From contig JBKCHQ010000215.1 in assembly GCA_046302715.1 (NCBI GenBank), positions 1 to 6,931 of the forward strand: 6,931 bases of DNA, written 5' to 3'. This DNA is from CAMCXT01 sp046302715 (lineage in GTDB: Bacteria; Bacteroidota; Bacteroidia; M30B66). Made by a program: the position numbers and the translations under genes. A model generated the notes under the pieces. The model ran no database searches. It was not told the DNA's origin and worked only from the letters and a program-made list of their open reading frames with translations. Position 1 is the stretch's first letter. Each line of letters starts with the position of its first letter. Shown here piece by piece: positions 1-6,619 of the stretch.

Positions 1-405
1 ATGAATATCGCTTAGTGTAATTTCATCTAACAATTGCGCATCCAGTAATTGCGTTTTGACGCTGCCAGCGCCGTCGGAATACATCATTCCGCCTTTCCTG
101 GTCTTTAAATCTCTTACAAAGCTTATGAGTTCATCGTTAATAAACCGCACGTAACGGTCTTCCTTGCTTTGTTTGCGACTAAACACAAAACACTCTTTCC
201 CTTCGTAGGGAAAAGGAATGTTCATGGCAATGACAGCGTCATAGGTTTTACGTCCGAGGAGTATGGTGTCAGCGGATTTGAAAAAGAGCGAATAACCATA
301 ATCGTCATCGCTTTCTTGAAAGGCATTGAGAAAATCGAGTTTCCCATCTTGGTCGGCTATAAATCCGTCGAGACTGCAGGCAATGAAAAGTTTTAAGGGG
401 CGCAT
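1..405 (-). CDS. Dihydrofolate reductase family protein (RibD C-terminal domain, YwjB/YyaP-like), 3' end cut by window edge
   Basis: The minus-strand frame starts at ATG 405-403 and stays open to base 1, giving 135 residues. This family usually runs to about 170-180 residues, so the C-terminal quarter lies outside the window. Visible family landmarks are the N-terminal beta strand and SLDGFIA (residues 11-17), which contributes to the pterin/NADPH fold. They are followed by the YGYSLFF segment (36-42), LLGRKTYD (49-56), CFVFSRK (72-78), the glycine turn DGAGSVKTQLLD (111-122) and DEITLSDIH (127-135). The fold is that of NADPH-dependent reductases related to DHFR and the RibD reductase domain. 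The physiological substrate of the stand-alone family is generally not known, so I give no gene symbol. It lies in the same direction as the T9SS protein gene upstream but is separated from it by a strong terminator. The leader is very short and no clear promoter is visible. The family call is firm; the reaction is not. Confidence 0.88.
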   Translation of the reverse strand, partial: MRPLKLFIACSLDGFIADQDGKLDFLNAFQESDDDYGYSLFFKSADTILLGRKTYDAVIAMNIPFPYEGKECFVFSRKQSKEDRYVRFINDELISFVRDLKTRKGGMMYSDGAGSVKTQLLDAQLLDEITLSDIH

Positions 406-427
406 ATGTTGTGGGGATAAAAATAAA

Positions 428-454
428 AAAAAGGGAGCGTTGGGCTCCCTTTTT
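428..454 (-). terminator. Rho-independent terminator of the T9SS protein gene
   Basis: GGGAGC (433-438) and GCTCCC (444-449) pair around the loop GTTGG. The flanking A-run (428-432) and T-run (450-454) extend the stem to 11 base pairs. On the minus strand the hairpin is followed by eight T (complement of 425-432), as expected for a terminator. It begins 27 bases after the stop codon of the large secreted protein gene. The symmetrical A/T flanks could let it work in both directions, but no plus-strand gene ends here. Its U-tract ends only 19 bases before the start codon of the DHFR-like gene. Confidence 0.9.
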
Positions 455-480
455 AATTCTATTCTTTTATGCATTCAGGG

Positions 481-3400
481 TTATTTGACCACACTCAATT
501 TCTGAACCGAAAGAACACTGCCCGAAGCATTACTTACACGCAATTGGTAAATTCCCGAAGGCAATTGTTCTAAACCAATGTTCTGGTTTTGTGCTGATAT
601 AATTTCGCTTTGGTATAATCGGCCATCTAAGCCTAATACATCGAGTGTAATTGCTTCTTTATGTGTTCCATTTATCTTAATCTGCGCTTGATTTGCGGTT
701 GGGTTAGGATAAACGTTACCAATTTGGATGGTCGAATTAAGGGTTTCGGTTCCGGTTAACTCGTCACCCATAACCAGCTCAATGTAAACGGAAGGAAAGT
801 CGGGCGAAATGGTAAACTCAATGGGCACGCAGGTCATACCCGGCTCGTCAGCCAATAAACGATACGTGCCGTATGCCAAATTCGTGATGTTGAAGTTACC
901 GTTATCGTCGGCATCCATCCAACGTTGTGGGTTTCCATTAAGGTCGGTTACAATAACATCGGCGCCAGCCACAGGATTAGCATTTGCCACACCTGCCGAT
1001 TCAGGATCCATCAAACGGAAAGGACCATCATCGATATTACCACCCACAGAACCGGGGCCGCCTCCATTTCCGGCATAAATAAGTGCAATGTCGTAATTTT
1101 CGCCACTTTGAGTAAGGTACACCGGTTCTGCGTCGAACCAATAGAATTGACTTCCAAAATACGTGGGCACATAATCGCCATACCAAGCCGAACCTTGTGT
1201 TAAACCGGCTTTGATAAGGTAAATGCCCGCTTCGAGCCCATTGAACATGTAATTGCCCGAATTGCTCAAGGTGTATTCTGCCACGAGGCTCACGCTGTTG
1301 CTTAAGGTATCGATAGTATAGAGCTTCACTTTGCCGTTATCGGGCACATTGGCACCGGCGTTTACCTCACCTGCTATGAACAATCCCGTTGCGCTGTTTC
1401 CTATGAAATTGCCCGTATAGCATACTGTATCGGCGCAAACTCCATTTATTCCCACGATATGGCAAACCGTGTACTCGCCGGTGGTTTCGAATGTATGGAA
1501 CGGCGACACTTGTGATGATGAAGCGCCATCGCTGAAGGTCCAAACGTGATAGGCGCTCTCCTCGTTAGTAACCCCAATAAATTGATAGTTGTTGTCAACC
1601 GGCAGCGGACCGGTGAAGGTGAATATAGCGTTGCAAGGAAGGGTGTTTGACGTATCGGGAGGCGCAGTAAACGTGTTACATCCGTTCCATGCACATCCGC
1701 TAGCAGTGGTAATAGCCAGACATGCTTCTATATATGCATATGCTACTCCCGAAGGAATATAGGAATTGCTTTGGGTGGAATAGAATCCTGTTCCAGCGGC
1801 TTCACCATTCGAGTCGTAGGGGGTGAGAACCCAGCTGTAAGAGGCAATAGTGCTGTTGCCATTTGCCGAGAACATGGGCCATCCATCGGGAGCGTAGCCC
1901 ATAACTATTTCGGCGGTACAGGATGTGTCGGGCGAAACAATGAGTGTGTCGCAAAACGAAGAATTGCACCCATAGAAATCGTTTGTAAGGTTCAAGCAAA
2001 TATATACTGTGCCTGCATCAGATGGGATGGTGATGGTGGTATATGGTCCTGAATCTTGAATATTAGCCAATGTTCCGTATACCGAACTTTGAGCAGTCCA
2101 ACTATACATGTTGCCTGAAAAATATGGGGTTGAGGCCTGCGCAAGTAAAACATTATTGTTGTAGGTGTATGTAAACTCGGCCGAGCAGGTATCAGAAATA
2201 CCTTCAATAACGATTGTATCGCAATTGCTGGCACTACAGCCTGTTTCGGCGTTGAAATAGGCCATGCATACGTAATACGGCTCGTTGGGAACGGGGGTGA
2301 AGTTGAAATAAGATCCTGAATAGGCTGTTCCAGCATACCCGGGACCAGTGATGCTCCAGGTGTAAACAGCGCCGTCAATTGGCGGACTTACTGCCCAAAT
2401 ACCGGCTGTACCGTTACCGTTATCAATTACCGTAAACTCGGCATTGCAGAATACAATGGTGTCGCAGGTGTAGGATGAACAATTAACATAAGGGCCCGTG
2501 TTATTTACTGAATGGCAAACGGTCATATCGAGAATGCCGTCGGGAAGCAAGAAGGTGGCAACAGGTCCGGACAAAATCTCTGAATTATACACACCTCCAG
2601 CAGCATGGTAGGCAATATTCCATGTATGTGTTGCAAGTGTTTGCACCCCGCCCGCTGTTAATGTCATCACTTGATTGTTGGTGTCGATGGCGTAGGTGTA
2701 TGCTGAGGAGCAAAAGTCCAAATACTGGCACGATGAATCTACACAACCTGTGTTGAGGTTGGTAAGGGTGTGGCAAATTTCGAGGGCATTAGTATTACTG
2801 GCCACAAACATGCTGTTGTTATTTACGTTCAGCTGATTATTGGTGTTAATGGTGCCATTGTTCATGTAGCTGGTTACCTCCCAAGTATGTTGAAACGAAC
2901 CTTGCGCATTGGTATAAGGTGAGTTAACGCTCAGATACGCATTCGTTGGCTGGTAATAATAGGTAAAGGCGGCATCACAAACCGGCGCTTCGGTATCGGG
3001 TATGGTAATTACTTGACATTCGCTGGTATTACATCCCGACGACGTAATCATCAATTGTTGACATACATTGTAGGTGGCTCCGGGTTCAAGATAATAGGTT
3101 GCAATCTCTGTATTTTGTGTTGGATTTGGAATGCCGGGTCCGGAAACCGTCCAGTAATGCAGTTCGTTCATGTATCCCGCCGGAAAATCGGGCGTGAGTG
3201 TAAGTGCATATTGATCATTTAACGTATAGGTAAAACCGGCATCGCAATACACAAAAGTATCGCAGCTGTTCGCTACACAACCGTCTGCAAAAGTTAGAGT
3301 AAGGCAGGCTTCAACATAATCGGGCGAAAAAAACTGATTTCCTGAAAAATAAGCGGATGGAGTTGAGCTAAAACTGCCTGATGAAGTGGCCGTATCGTCT

Positions 3401-3867
3401 TCAAAAGTTGTAACTACCCATGCGTAGGACTGAATTCCCGGAACCGTATCGGTATAGAAACGATACATATTGCCGTTCATGATTGTCATACTGATGGGAG
3501 CTGAGCATTCAATTGGAGTGCCGCATGAGATTTGAAAGTTAACCGTAGCGTCATCAACAGTTCCTTGATTGTTGGAAACGGTTTGTATAACCGTTGAGCT
3601 GTCGCAATTGATGGTTTCAACAACAAATAATTGGTTGGGGCCAATCTGGCTACCTCCAAAAATGGTATCTATAAAGAAACCTGATTCATTTGTGAAAACC
3701 TGCGAGGTCATACCCATTCCTGTTATGGTAACTGGCCAGCCGCCCACCGGACTATTGGTGTTTGCATTAGTAACAGTGCCCTGTATAATAAGGTCATTAA
3801 CATTAACTTGTGCAGTGGCACTAAGCGAATATATCGCAAAGAGCAGATAAAAGAGGAGCTTTTTCAT
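481..3867 (-). CDS. Large secreted protein with eight PKD-like repeats and a T9SS type A sorting domain
   Basis: The product is 1128 residues. The start is placed at ATG 3867 because it gives a clean signal peptide (MKKLLFYLLFAIY..., cleavage ATA|Q after residue 19). The frame is open 26 codons further upstream, but that extension would precede the signal peptide and overlap the promoter. Approximate domain order: an N-terminal beta-sandwich module like carboxypeptidase-regulatory domains (24-114); eight PKD-like repeats starting at cysteines 121, 208, 297, 386, 474, 561, 650 and 745; a second regulatory-like module (827-931) containing YVPTYFGSQFYW; a third after a Gly-rich linker (940-1034); and the T9SS type A C-terminal domain (1048-1128) with NVYPNPT, LPSGIYQLRV and a KLSVVK end. 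Every repeat has Cys, then Trp, Cys and a closing Cx4C. Repeat 8 is the most canonical PKD, with WTFSDG and FHTFETTGEYTV. The protein should cross the inner membrane by Sec and the outer membrane by T9SS, then be released or anchored at the surface. I see no catalytic domain; adhesion or matrix function is inference. Translation ends at TAA 483-481. Confidence 0.93.
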   Translation of the reverse strand: MKKLLFYLLFAIYSLSATAQVNVNDLIIQGTVTNANTNSPVGGWPVTITGMGMTSQVFTNESGFFIDTIFGGSQIGPNQLFVVETINCDSSTVIQTVSNNQGTVDDATVNFQISCGTPIECSAPISMTIMNGNMYRFYTDTVPGIQSYAWVVTTFEDDTATSSGSFSSTPSAYFSGNQFFSPDYVEACLTLTFADGCVANSCDTFVYCDAGFTYTLNDQYALTLTPDFPAGYMNELHYWTVSGPGIPNPTQNTEIATYYLEPGATYNVCQQLMITSSGCNTSECQVITIPDTEAPVCDAAFTYYYQPTNAYLSVNSPYTNAQGSFQHTWEVTSYMNNGTINTNNQLNVNNNSMFVASNTNALEICHTLTNLNTGCVDSSCQYLDFCSSAYTYAIDTNNQVMTLTAGGVQTLATHTWNIAYHAAGGVYNSEILSGPVATFLLPDGILDMTVCHSVNNTGPYVNCSSYTCDTIVFCNAEFTVIDNGNGTAGIWAVSPPIDGAVYTWSITGPGYAGTAYSGSYFNFTPVPNEPYYVCMAYFNAETGCSASNCDTIVIEGISDTCSAEFTYTYNNNVLLAQASTPYFSGNMYSWTAQSSVYGTLANIQDSGPYTTITIPSDAGTVYICLNLTNDFYGCNSSFCDTLIVSPDTSCTAEIVMGYAPDGWPMFSANGNSTIASYSWVLTPYDSNGEAAGTGFYSTQSNSYIPSGVAYAYIEACLAITTASGCAWNGCNTFTAPPDTSNTLPCNAIFTFTGPLPVDNNYQFIGVTNEESAYHVWTFSDGASSSQVSPFHTFETTGEYTVCHIVGINGVCADTVCYTGNFIGNSATGLFIAGEVNAGANVPDNGKVKLYTIDTLSNSVSLVAEYTLSNSGNYMFNGLEAGIYLIKAGLTQGSAWYGDYVPTYFGSQFYWFDAEPVYLTQSGENYDIALIYAGNGGGPGSVGGNIDDGPFRLMDPESAGVANANPVAGADVIVTDLNGNPQRWMDADDNGNFNITNLAYGTYRLLADEPGMTCVPIEFTISPDFPSVYIELVMGDELTGTETLNSTIQIGNVYPNPTANQAQIKINGTHKEAITLDVLGLDGRLYQSEIISAQNQNIGLEQLPSGIYQLRVSNASGSVLSVQKLSVVK
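1411..3507 (-). repeat. Eight tandem PKD-like protein repeats (coding)
   Basis: The region encodes eight consecutive domains of about 87-95 residues within the T9SS protein. The pattern in each is C-x-A-x-(F/I) at the start, a (Y/H)-x-W or nearby Trp about 30 residues on, a second Cys in a VC or AC strand, and a closing pair spaced exactly Cx4C. Using the 3867 start, the closing pairs are 197/202, 279/284, 375/380, 463/468, 544/549, 634/639, 725/730 and 811/816. The repeats are diverged at protein level, so the DNA shows no obvious near-identical copies. Four cysteines per domain in an exported protein suggest two disulfides per repeat, which is inference. Confidence 0.85.
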
Positions 3868-3888
3868 AGGCGTAAAATTAGTGTAATT

Positions 3889-3920
3889 CAAAGGTCTGCT
3901 TAAATGGTAATAATTTTCAA
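3889..3920 (-). promoter_or_regulatory. Bacteroidota-type promoter for the T9SS protein gene
   Basis: On the minus strand TTG (complement of 3918-3920) is followed after 21 bases by GACCTTTG (complement of 3889-3896). The latter matches the Bacteroidota -7 consensus TAnnTTTG at all but its first base. Transcription would begin near 3882-3884, leaving a leader of about 16 bases before ATG 3867. This placement supports the 3867 start over the longer open frame. It is a pattern match only. Confidence 0.45.
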
Positions 3921-3982
3921 TTCGTATTTCGTGATTCTTACTCATCCAAATGATGATAATTTTATTTTACAATTGATATAGT

Positions 3983-4010
3983 TGAATATTTATGAACTAA
4001 TAAGTATTCA
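3983..4010. promoter_or_regulatory. Imperfect inverted repeat, possible operator upstream of the T9SS protein gene
   Basis: TGAATA (3983-3988) and TTAT (3990-3993) mirror ATAA (4000-4003) and TATTCA (4005-4010). There is one mismatched pair between the half-sites (3989/4004) and a 6-base centre. It lies about 63 bases upstream of the proposed -33 element, where an activator or repressor site could sit. The surroundings are very AT-rich, so chance is a real alternative. Confidence 0.3.
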
Positions 4011-4026
4011 CTCAAATTAAAATGGG

Positions 4027-4048
4027 CATCAATTTTATTCGATTGATG
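4027..4048 (-). terminator. Weak stem-loop after the nucleoside transporter gene, possible terminator
   Basis: CATCAAT (4027-4033) and ATTGATG (4042-4048) form a 7-base-pair stem with an 8-base loop, starting 10 bases past the transporter stop codon. On the minus strand it is followed by CCCATTTTAATTTG, a poor U-tract. The stem is AT-rich, so termination here would be inefficient at best. Confidence 0.35.
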
Positions 4049-4058
4049 GCGAATAGGA

Positions 4059-5339
4059 TCACCCCATTATAATCCCTGCTAAGGTTGCCGACATATACGA
4101 AGCCAAGGTGCCGGCGAGCAATGCTTTAAGTCCAAGCCGTGCCAAATCGGCACGACGTTCTGGAGCCAGCTCTCCAATACCTCCGATTTGCATCCCCACA
4201 GAAGAAAAGTTGGCGAAGCCACAAATGGCAATAGAGCAAATAAGTAATCCTTTTTCGGTAACAATGGGCACCGACTTATTGGCCAAATTCTGAAAAGCCA
4301 CAAATTCATTTACCGTAAGCTTTTGTCCCAATAGTGTGGCAACCCCATTAACATCCTGCGAAGGCACACCCATGGCCCAGGCCATTGGGTAAAACAGTTT
4401 TCCAAAAATCCAGTCCAAACTCAAATTGAAATCAGGACTAAAGATGTGCCCAATGTGGATCAAAATCCAATCAATCATTGTAATGAGCGCAATAAATCCA
4501 ATTAGCATGGCTATTACATTCATGGCTATTTTAAATCCATCGCCGGCCCCATGCGAAATAGCATCGATTACATTAACGTAATGGCTTTTAACATTAAGCT
4601 TAACCTTTCCCATGGTTTGGCTTTCTTCTGTCTCTGGGAAAATTATCTTTGAAATTACCAGGGCGCCTGGAGCAGCCATCAAACTGGCGGCTATGAGTTT
4701 GGGTGCCAGATCGAGGCCTGCTTTGCTTCCCATGTTTACATACACCACAAGTATGCCCCCTGCGATGCATGCCAATGAGCCGCTCATGCTGGCCAGTAAC
4801 TCACTTCGAGTCATACCGGCAAGGTATGGTCTTATCATCACCTGTGCCTCAACCTGTCCCACAAAGGCACTTGCCACATTCGAGAGCGCCTCGGCTCCGC
4901 TTACCTTCATAACGGCATTCATGGCACGTGCAATGAGTGAAACCACCCGCTGCATAATGTTCAAATGATACAGAATAGCAACGAGCACACACACAAGGAT
5001 GATGGTGGCTGTAACATTGAACGCGAAAACAAAACCGCCGGCAAAGAAATTCCCGATGCTGCCATCATATTGTTGAACGCCAATACCACCATAAACAAAT
5101 GAGGCTCCTTTTCGTGCAAATTCTTCGATCTTTTCCATACCATGTCCCACCATTTGAAAAAATCGTGTTACCGGAGGAATTCGCAGTACTAATATGGCTA
5201 TAACAATTTGAAGGGTTATGCCGCTCAGCACCAGTCTGTAGTTAATGGATTTTTTATTGTTTGAAAACAGCCATGCTATTAAAAGAATAAGGGCAAGGCC
5301 CAAAAGACCGGAGAAACGTTCCATTATGAAATTTTGCAT
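4059..5339 (-). CDS. nupC: Concentrative nucleoside transporter, NupC/CNT family
   Basis: At 426 residues this is close to the usual 400-420 of bacterial CNT proteins. These inner-membrane carriers import nucleosides with a Na+ or H+ gradient. An N-terminal hydrophobic pair (about 11-25 and 36-53, with SNNKKSINYRLV between) matches the CNT N-terminal domain. The central gate/nucleoside-recognition region spans about 100-235, and the C-terminal transport domain about 255-426. Key motifs are GQVEAQ (161-166), MIRPYLAGMTRSEL (168-181), NEFVAF (344-349) and the signature GFANFSSVGMQIGGIGELAP (374-393). By comparison with the Vibrio CNT structure, Glu164, Glu345, Asn377 and Ser380 correspond to nucleoside-binding residues. 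Val163 replaces the Thr of the common GQTE motif. ATG 5339 is used; ATG 5324 (MERFSGLLG...) is an equally plausible start. The gene is divergent from msrB across 108 bases holding a palindrome pair. The family is certain, the preferred nucleoside and coupling ion are not. Confidence 0.95.
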   Translation of the reverse strand: MQNFIMERFSGLLGLALILLIAWLFSNNKKSINYRLVLSGITLQIVIAILVLRIPPVTRFFQMVGHGMEKIEEFARKGASFVYGGIGVQQYDGSIGNFFAGGFVFAFNVTATIILVCVLVAILYHLNIMQRVVSLIARAMNAVMKVSGAEALSNVASAFVGQVEAQVMIRPYLAGMTRSELLASMSGSLACIAGGILVVYVNMGSKAGLDLAPKLIAASLMAAPGALVISKIIFPETEESQTMGKVKLNVKSHYVNVIDAISHGAGDGFKIAMNVIAMLIGFIALITMIDWILIHIGHIFSPDFNLSLDWIFGKLFYPMAWAMGVPSQDVNGVATLLGQKLTVNEFVAFQNLANKSVPIVTEKGLLICSIAICGFANFSSVGMQIGGIGELAPERRADLARLGLKALLAGTLASYMSATLAGIIMG

Positions 5340-5392
5340 GAAAAGTATGAAAAATATTGTGTCAATTGGCCATATAACCCCATAGGTTCGAT

Positions 5393-5419
5393 AACATGTT
5401 GTTGAAAATCGTTTTCAAC
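5393..5419. promoter_or_regulatory. Abutting palindromes between divergent nupC and msrB, operator-like
   Basis: A perfect 8-base palindrome AACATGTT (5393-5400) directly abuts a perfect 8+8 inverted repeat, GTTGAAAA (5401-5408) and TTTTCAAC (5412-5419) with spacer TCG. Together they fill 27 bases of the 108-base divergent intergenic region, 53 bases from the nupC start and 28 from the msrB start. The size and symmetry suit a dimeric regulator. It could also form a hairpin if transcribed. No specific regulator can be named. Confidence 0.5.
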
Positions 5420-5447
5420 CATTTGAGTCTTGGTTTGTTCTATTATC

Positions 5448-5972
5448 ATGAATACCGTAGTTGTATTACTAAATAGCATTCTATTATTCATTGCATGCAG
5501 CAGCAGCAGAACCGATACATCAAGTCCTAAAATTATGTCTGATTCTTTGCCCCATATGTATTACTCGCGTACCGATACTCAAAAGCTCAATCTTTCGAAT
5601 GAAGAGTGGAAAAAAATCCTTTCGCCCGAGGTGTACTACATTGCCCGTGAGAAAGGTACCGAATATGCCTTTTCCGGGAAATACTGGAATTTTACAGGCA
5701 AGGGCACTTATTATTGTGCGGCTTGCGGTAATGCGCTTTTTAAATCGGATGCTAAATTCTCGAGCTCATGCGGTTGGCCGAGCTTTTTCGAACCCATCCG
5801 ATCGGGCAGCATGATTTACCATGAAGACCGTTCGCATGGTATGATTCGCACCGAGGTATTGTGCGCACGCTGCGACGCCCATTTGGGACATATTTTCGAC
5901 GATGGTCCGCCTCCTACTTACAAGCGATACTGTATTAATTCGCCAATTATTGAATTTGAACCCGATAAATAG
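5448..5972 (+). CDS. msrB: Peptide-methionine (R)-S-oxide reductase MsrB, probable lipoprotein
   Basis: The 174-residue enzyme reduces methionine-R-sulfoxide in proteins back to methionine. The start is ATG 5448; the frame also allows TTG at 5430, which I consider less likely. Residues 4-16 are hydrophobic and end in LLFIAC, so Cys17 is a probable lipidation site. However, the n-region has no Lys or Arg and Phe is at -3, so the signal is atypical. A Ser/Thr-rich linker follows. The catalytic domain begins about residue 48 (LSNEEWKKILSPEVYYIARE). It carries all four zinc ligands (CAAC 90-93, CARC 139-142), CGWPSFFEP (108-116), HLGHIFDDGP (145-154) and the catalytic-site motif RYCINS with Cys162. 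Cys108 in CGWPSF may be the resolving residue. Anchoring would place it in the periplasm, repairing envelope proteins. An internal ATG at 5535 could give a cytosolic form. It converges on the next gene with a 4-base gap. The enzyme call is very firm; location is moderately supported. Confidence 0.96.
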   Translation: MNTVVVLLNSILLFIACSSSRTDTSSPKIMSDSLPHMYYSRTDTQKLNLSNEEWKKILSPEVYYIAREKGTEYAFSGKYWNFTGKGTYYCAACGNALFKSDAKFSSSCGWPSFFEPIRSGSMIYHEDRSHGMIRTEVLCARCDAHLGHIFDDGPPPTYKRYCINSPIIEFEPDK

Positions 5973-5976
5973 CACG

Positions 5977-6387
5977 CTAAGGAGTGCAACGCCAGAATGA
6001 TAAATTCTCACGAAGCAGAACTCCACTTTCTATATGAAGTTCGTTTTCTATTTCAGTTGGGATATAATCATTCAGCGCTAACTTGTAGATGCCGGGTTCT
6101 AATTCGGCCACCAAATTGCCGTTTTTAACTTTAAAGGATTTTGATTGAAGTTGCAAGCTAGCAATGTCGGGTAGTGGGAATTGTTGAGTGAGCGAAAAAG
6201 GGATGAAATACACCGTTCCATTAAACTTGGTGTAATCGCGATCAAAAACCGGCTTAAAGGCGGGTGTACACGAACCTTCTCCAAGGAAAATACTGCCTGA
6301 AAAACCTGTTTCGGGTTCTTTATTGCATGCGCCCATCAACAGGCCTAATGCGAATAAAATCATAGATAGTTTCAGCGCCTTTAACAT
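5977..6387 (-). CDS. Small putative lipoprotein of unknown function
   Basis: The product is 136 residues from ATG 6387. The frame is open 23 codons further upstream, but the internal start gives a good lipoprotein signal and lies about 12 bases after a promoter match. The n-region is MLKALKLS, then a hydrophobic core, then LLMGAC with Cys21 as the likely lipidated residue. The mature protein begins CNKEPE. The Lys-Glu right after the Cys loosely resembles Bacteroidota surface-export signals for lipoproteins, so outer-leaflet display is possible. The body is predicted beta-rich. NLVAELEPGIYKLAL (91-105) is a strand-turn-strand typical of transthyretin-like or carboxypeptidase-regulatory modules. 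Two further cysteines, in GSCTP (Cys40) and the C-terminal WRCTP (Cys134), lie near the two ends of the domain and could form a disulfide. I do not recognise a named family and propose no function. The stop codon sits 4 bases from that of msrB on the other strand. Confidence 0.78.
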   Translation of the reverse strand: MLKALKLSMILFALGLLMGACNKEPETGFSGSIFLGEGSCTPAFKPVFDRDYTKFNGTVYFIPFSLTQQFPLPDIASLQLQSKSFKVKNGNLVAELEPGIYKLALNDYIPTEIENELHIESGVLLRENLSFWRCTP

Positions 6388-6405
6388 GACTACAAATGCA
6401 TGGCT

Positions 6406-6436
6406 CAAATGTACATTAAAGTAATTAAGCCCCCAA
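6406..6436 (-). promoter_or_regulatory. Bacteroidota-type promoter for the small lipoprotein gene
   Basis: The minus strand has ATTG, with TTG as the complement of 6434-6436. After 20 bases comes TACATTTG (complement of 6406-6413), a perfect match to the -7 consensus TAnnTTTG. Transcription would start near 6398-6401, giving a leader of about 12 bases to ATG 6387. This is the best promoter match in the window and rules against the longer upstream reading frame. Confidence 0.6.
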
Positions 6437-6590
6437 TACTGCAAAAATTTTGACAAAGGTGTTCATCGCGCAGTTCATTAAACACAGATTAAGCGTTAGA
6501 AATGAAATGCACTAATGCATAGGGCGCTGGATTTGCAGGATGCATCTGGGTTAATCCCAACGAATCATGGATTCATTCGGGCCCTTGCGG

Positions 6591-6619
6591 CAAATTGTGT
6601 AATTCTATTGCGCAATTTG
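6591..6619. repeat. Inverted repeat / hairpin with 9-base arms
   Basis: CAAATTGTG (6591-6599) pairs with CGCAATTTG (6611-6619) around an 11-base loop. Eight pairs are Watson-Crick and one is a T-G wobble if read as plus-strand RNA. No T-run follows, so it is not a standard terminator. It could be a structured RNA or a binding site. Confidence 0.5.

Noticed and set aside
169..396. Plus-strand open frame of 75 codons
   Set aside because: It lies antisense within the DHFR-like gene, whose family motifs are clear; the plus-strand product shows no recognisable features.
418..425. TATTTTTA on the minus strand as a -7 element for the DHFR-like gene
   Set aside because: It overlaps the U-tract of the terminator and no TTG lies at the proper distance upstream, as that position falls inside the hairpin.
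3868..3945. Longer reading frame of the T9SS protein starting at 3945
   Set aside because: It would put 26 residues before a clean signal peptide and start upstream of the best promoter match.
5363..5368. TTGACA on the minus strand as a sigma-70 -35 box for nupC
   Set aside because: No TATAAT-like hexamer at a 16-18 base spacing, and this consensus is not the usual one in Bacteroidota. No convincing nupC promoter was found.
6388..6456. Longer reading frame of the small lipoprotein starting at 6456
   Set aside because: It would bury the lipoprotein signal and lies upstream of a perfect -7 element at 6406-6413.
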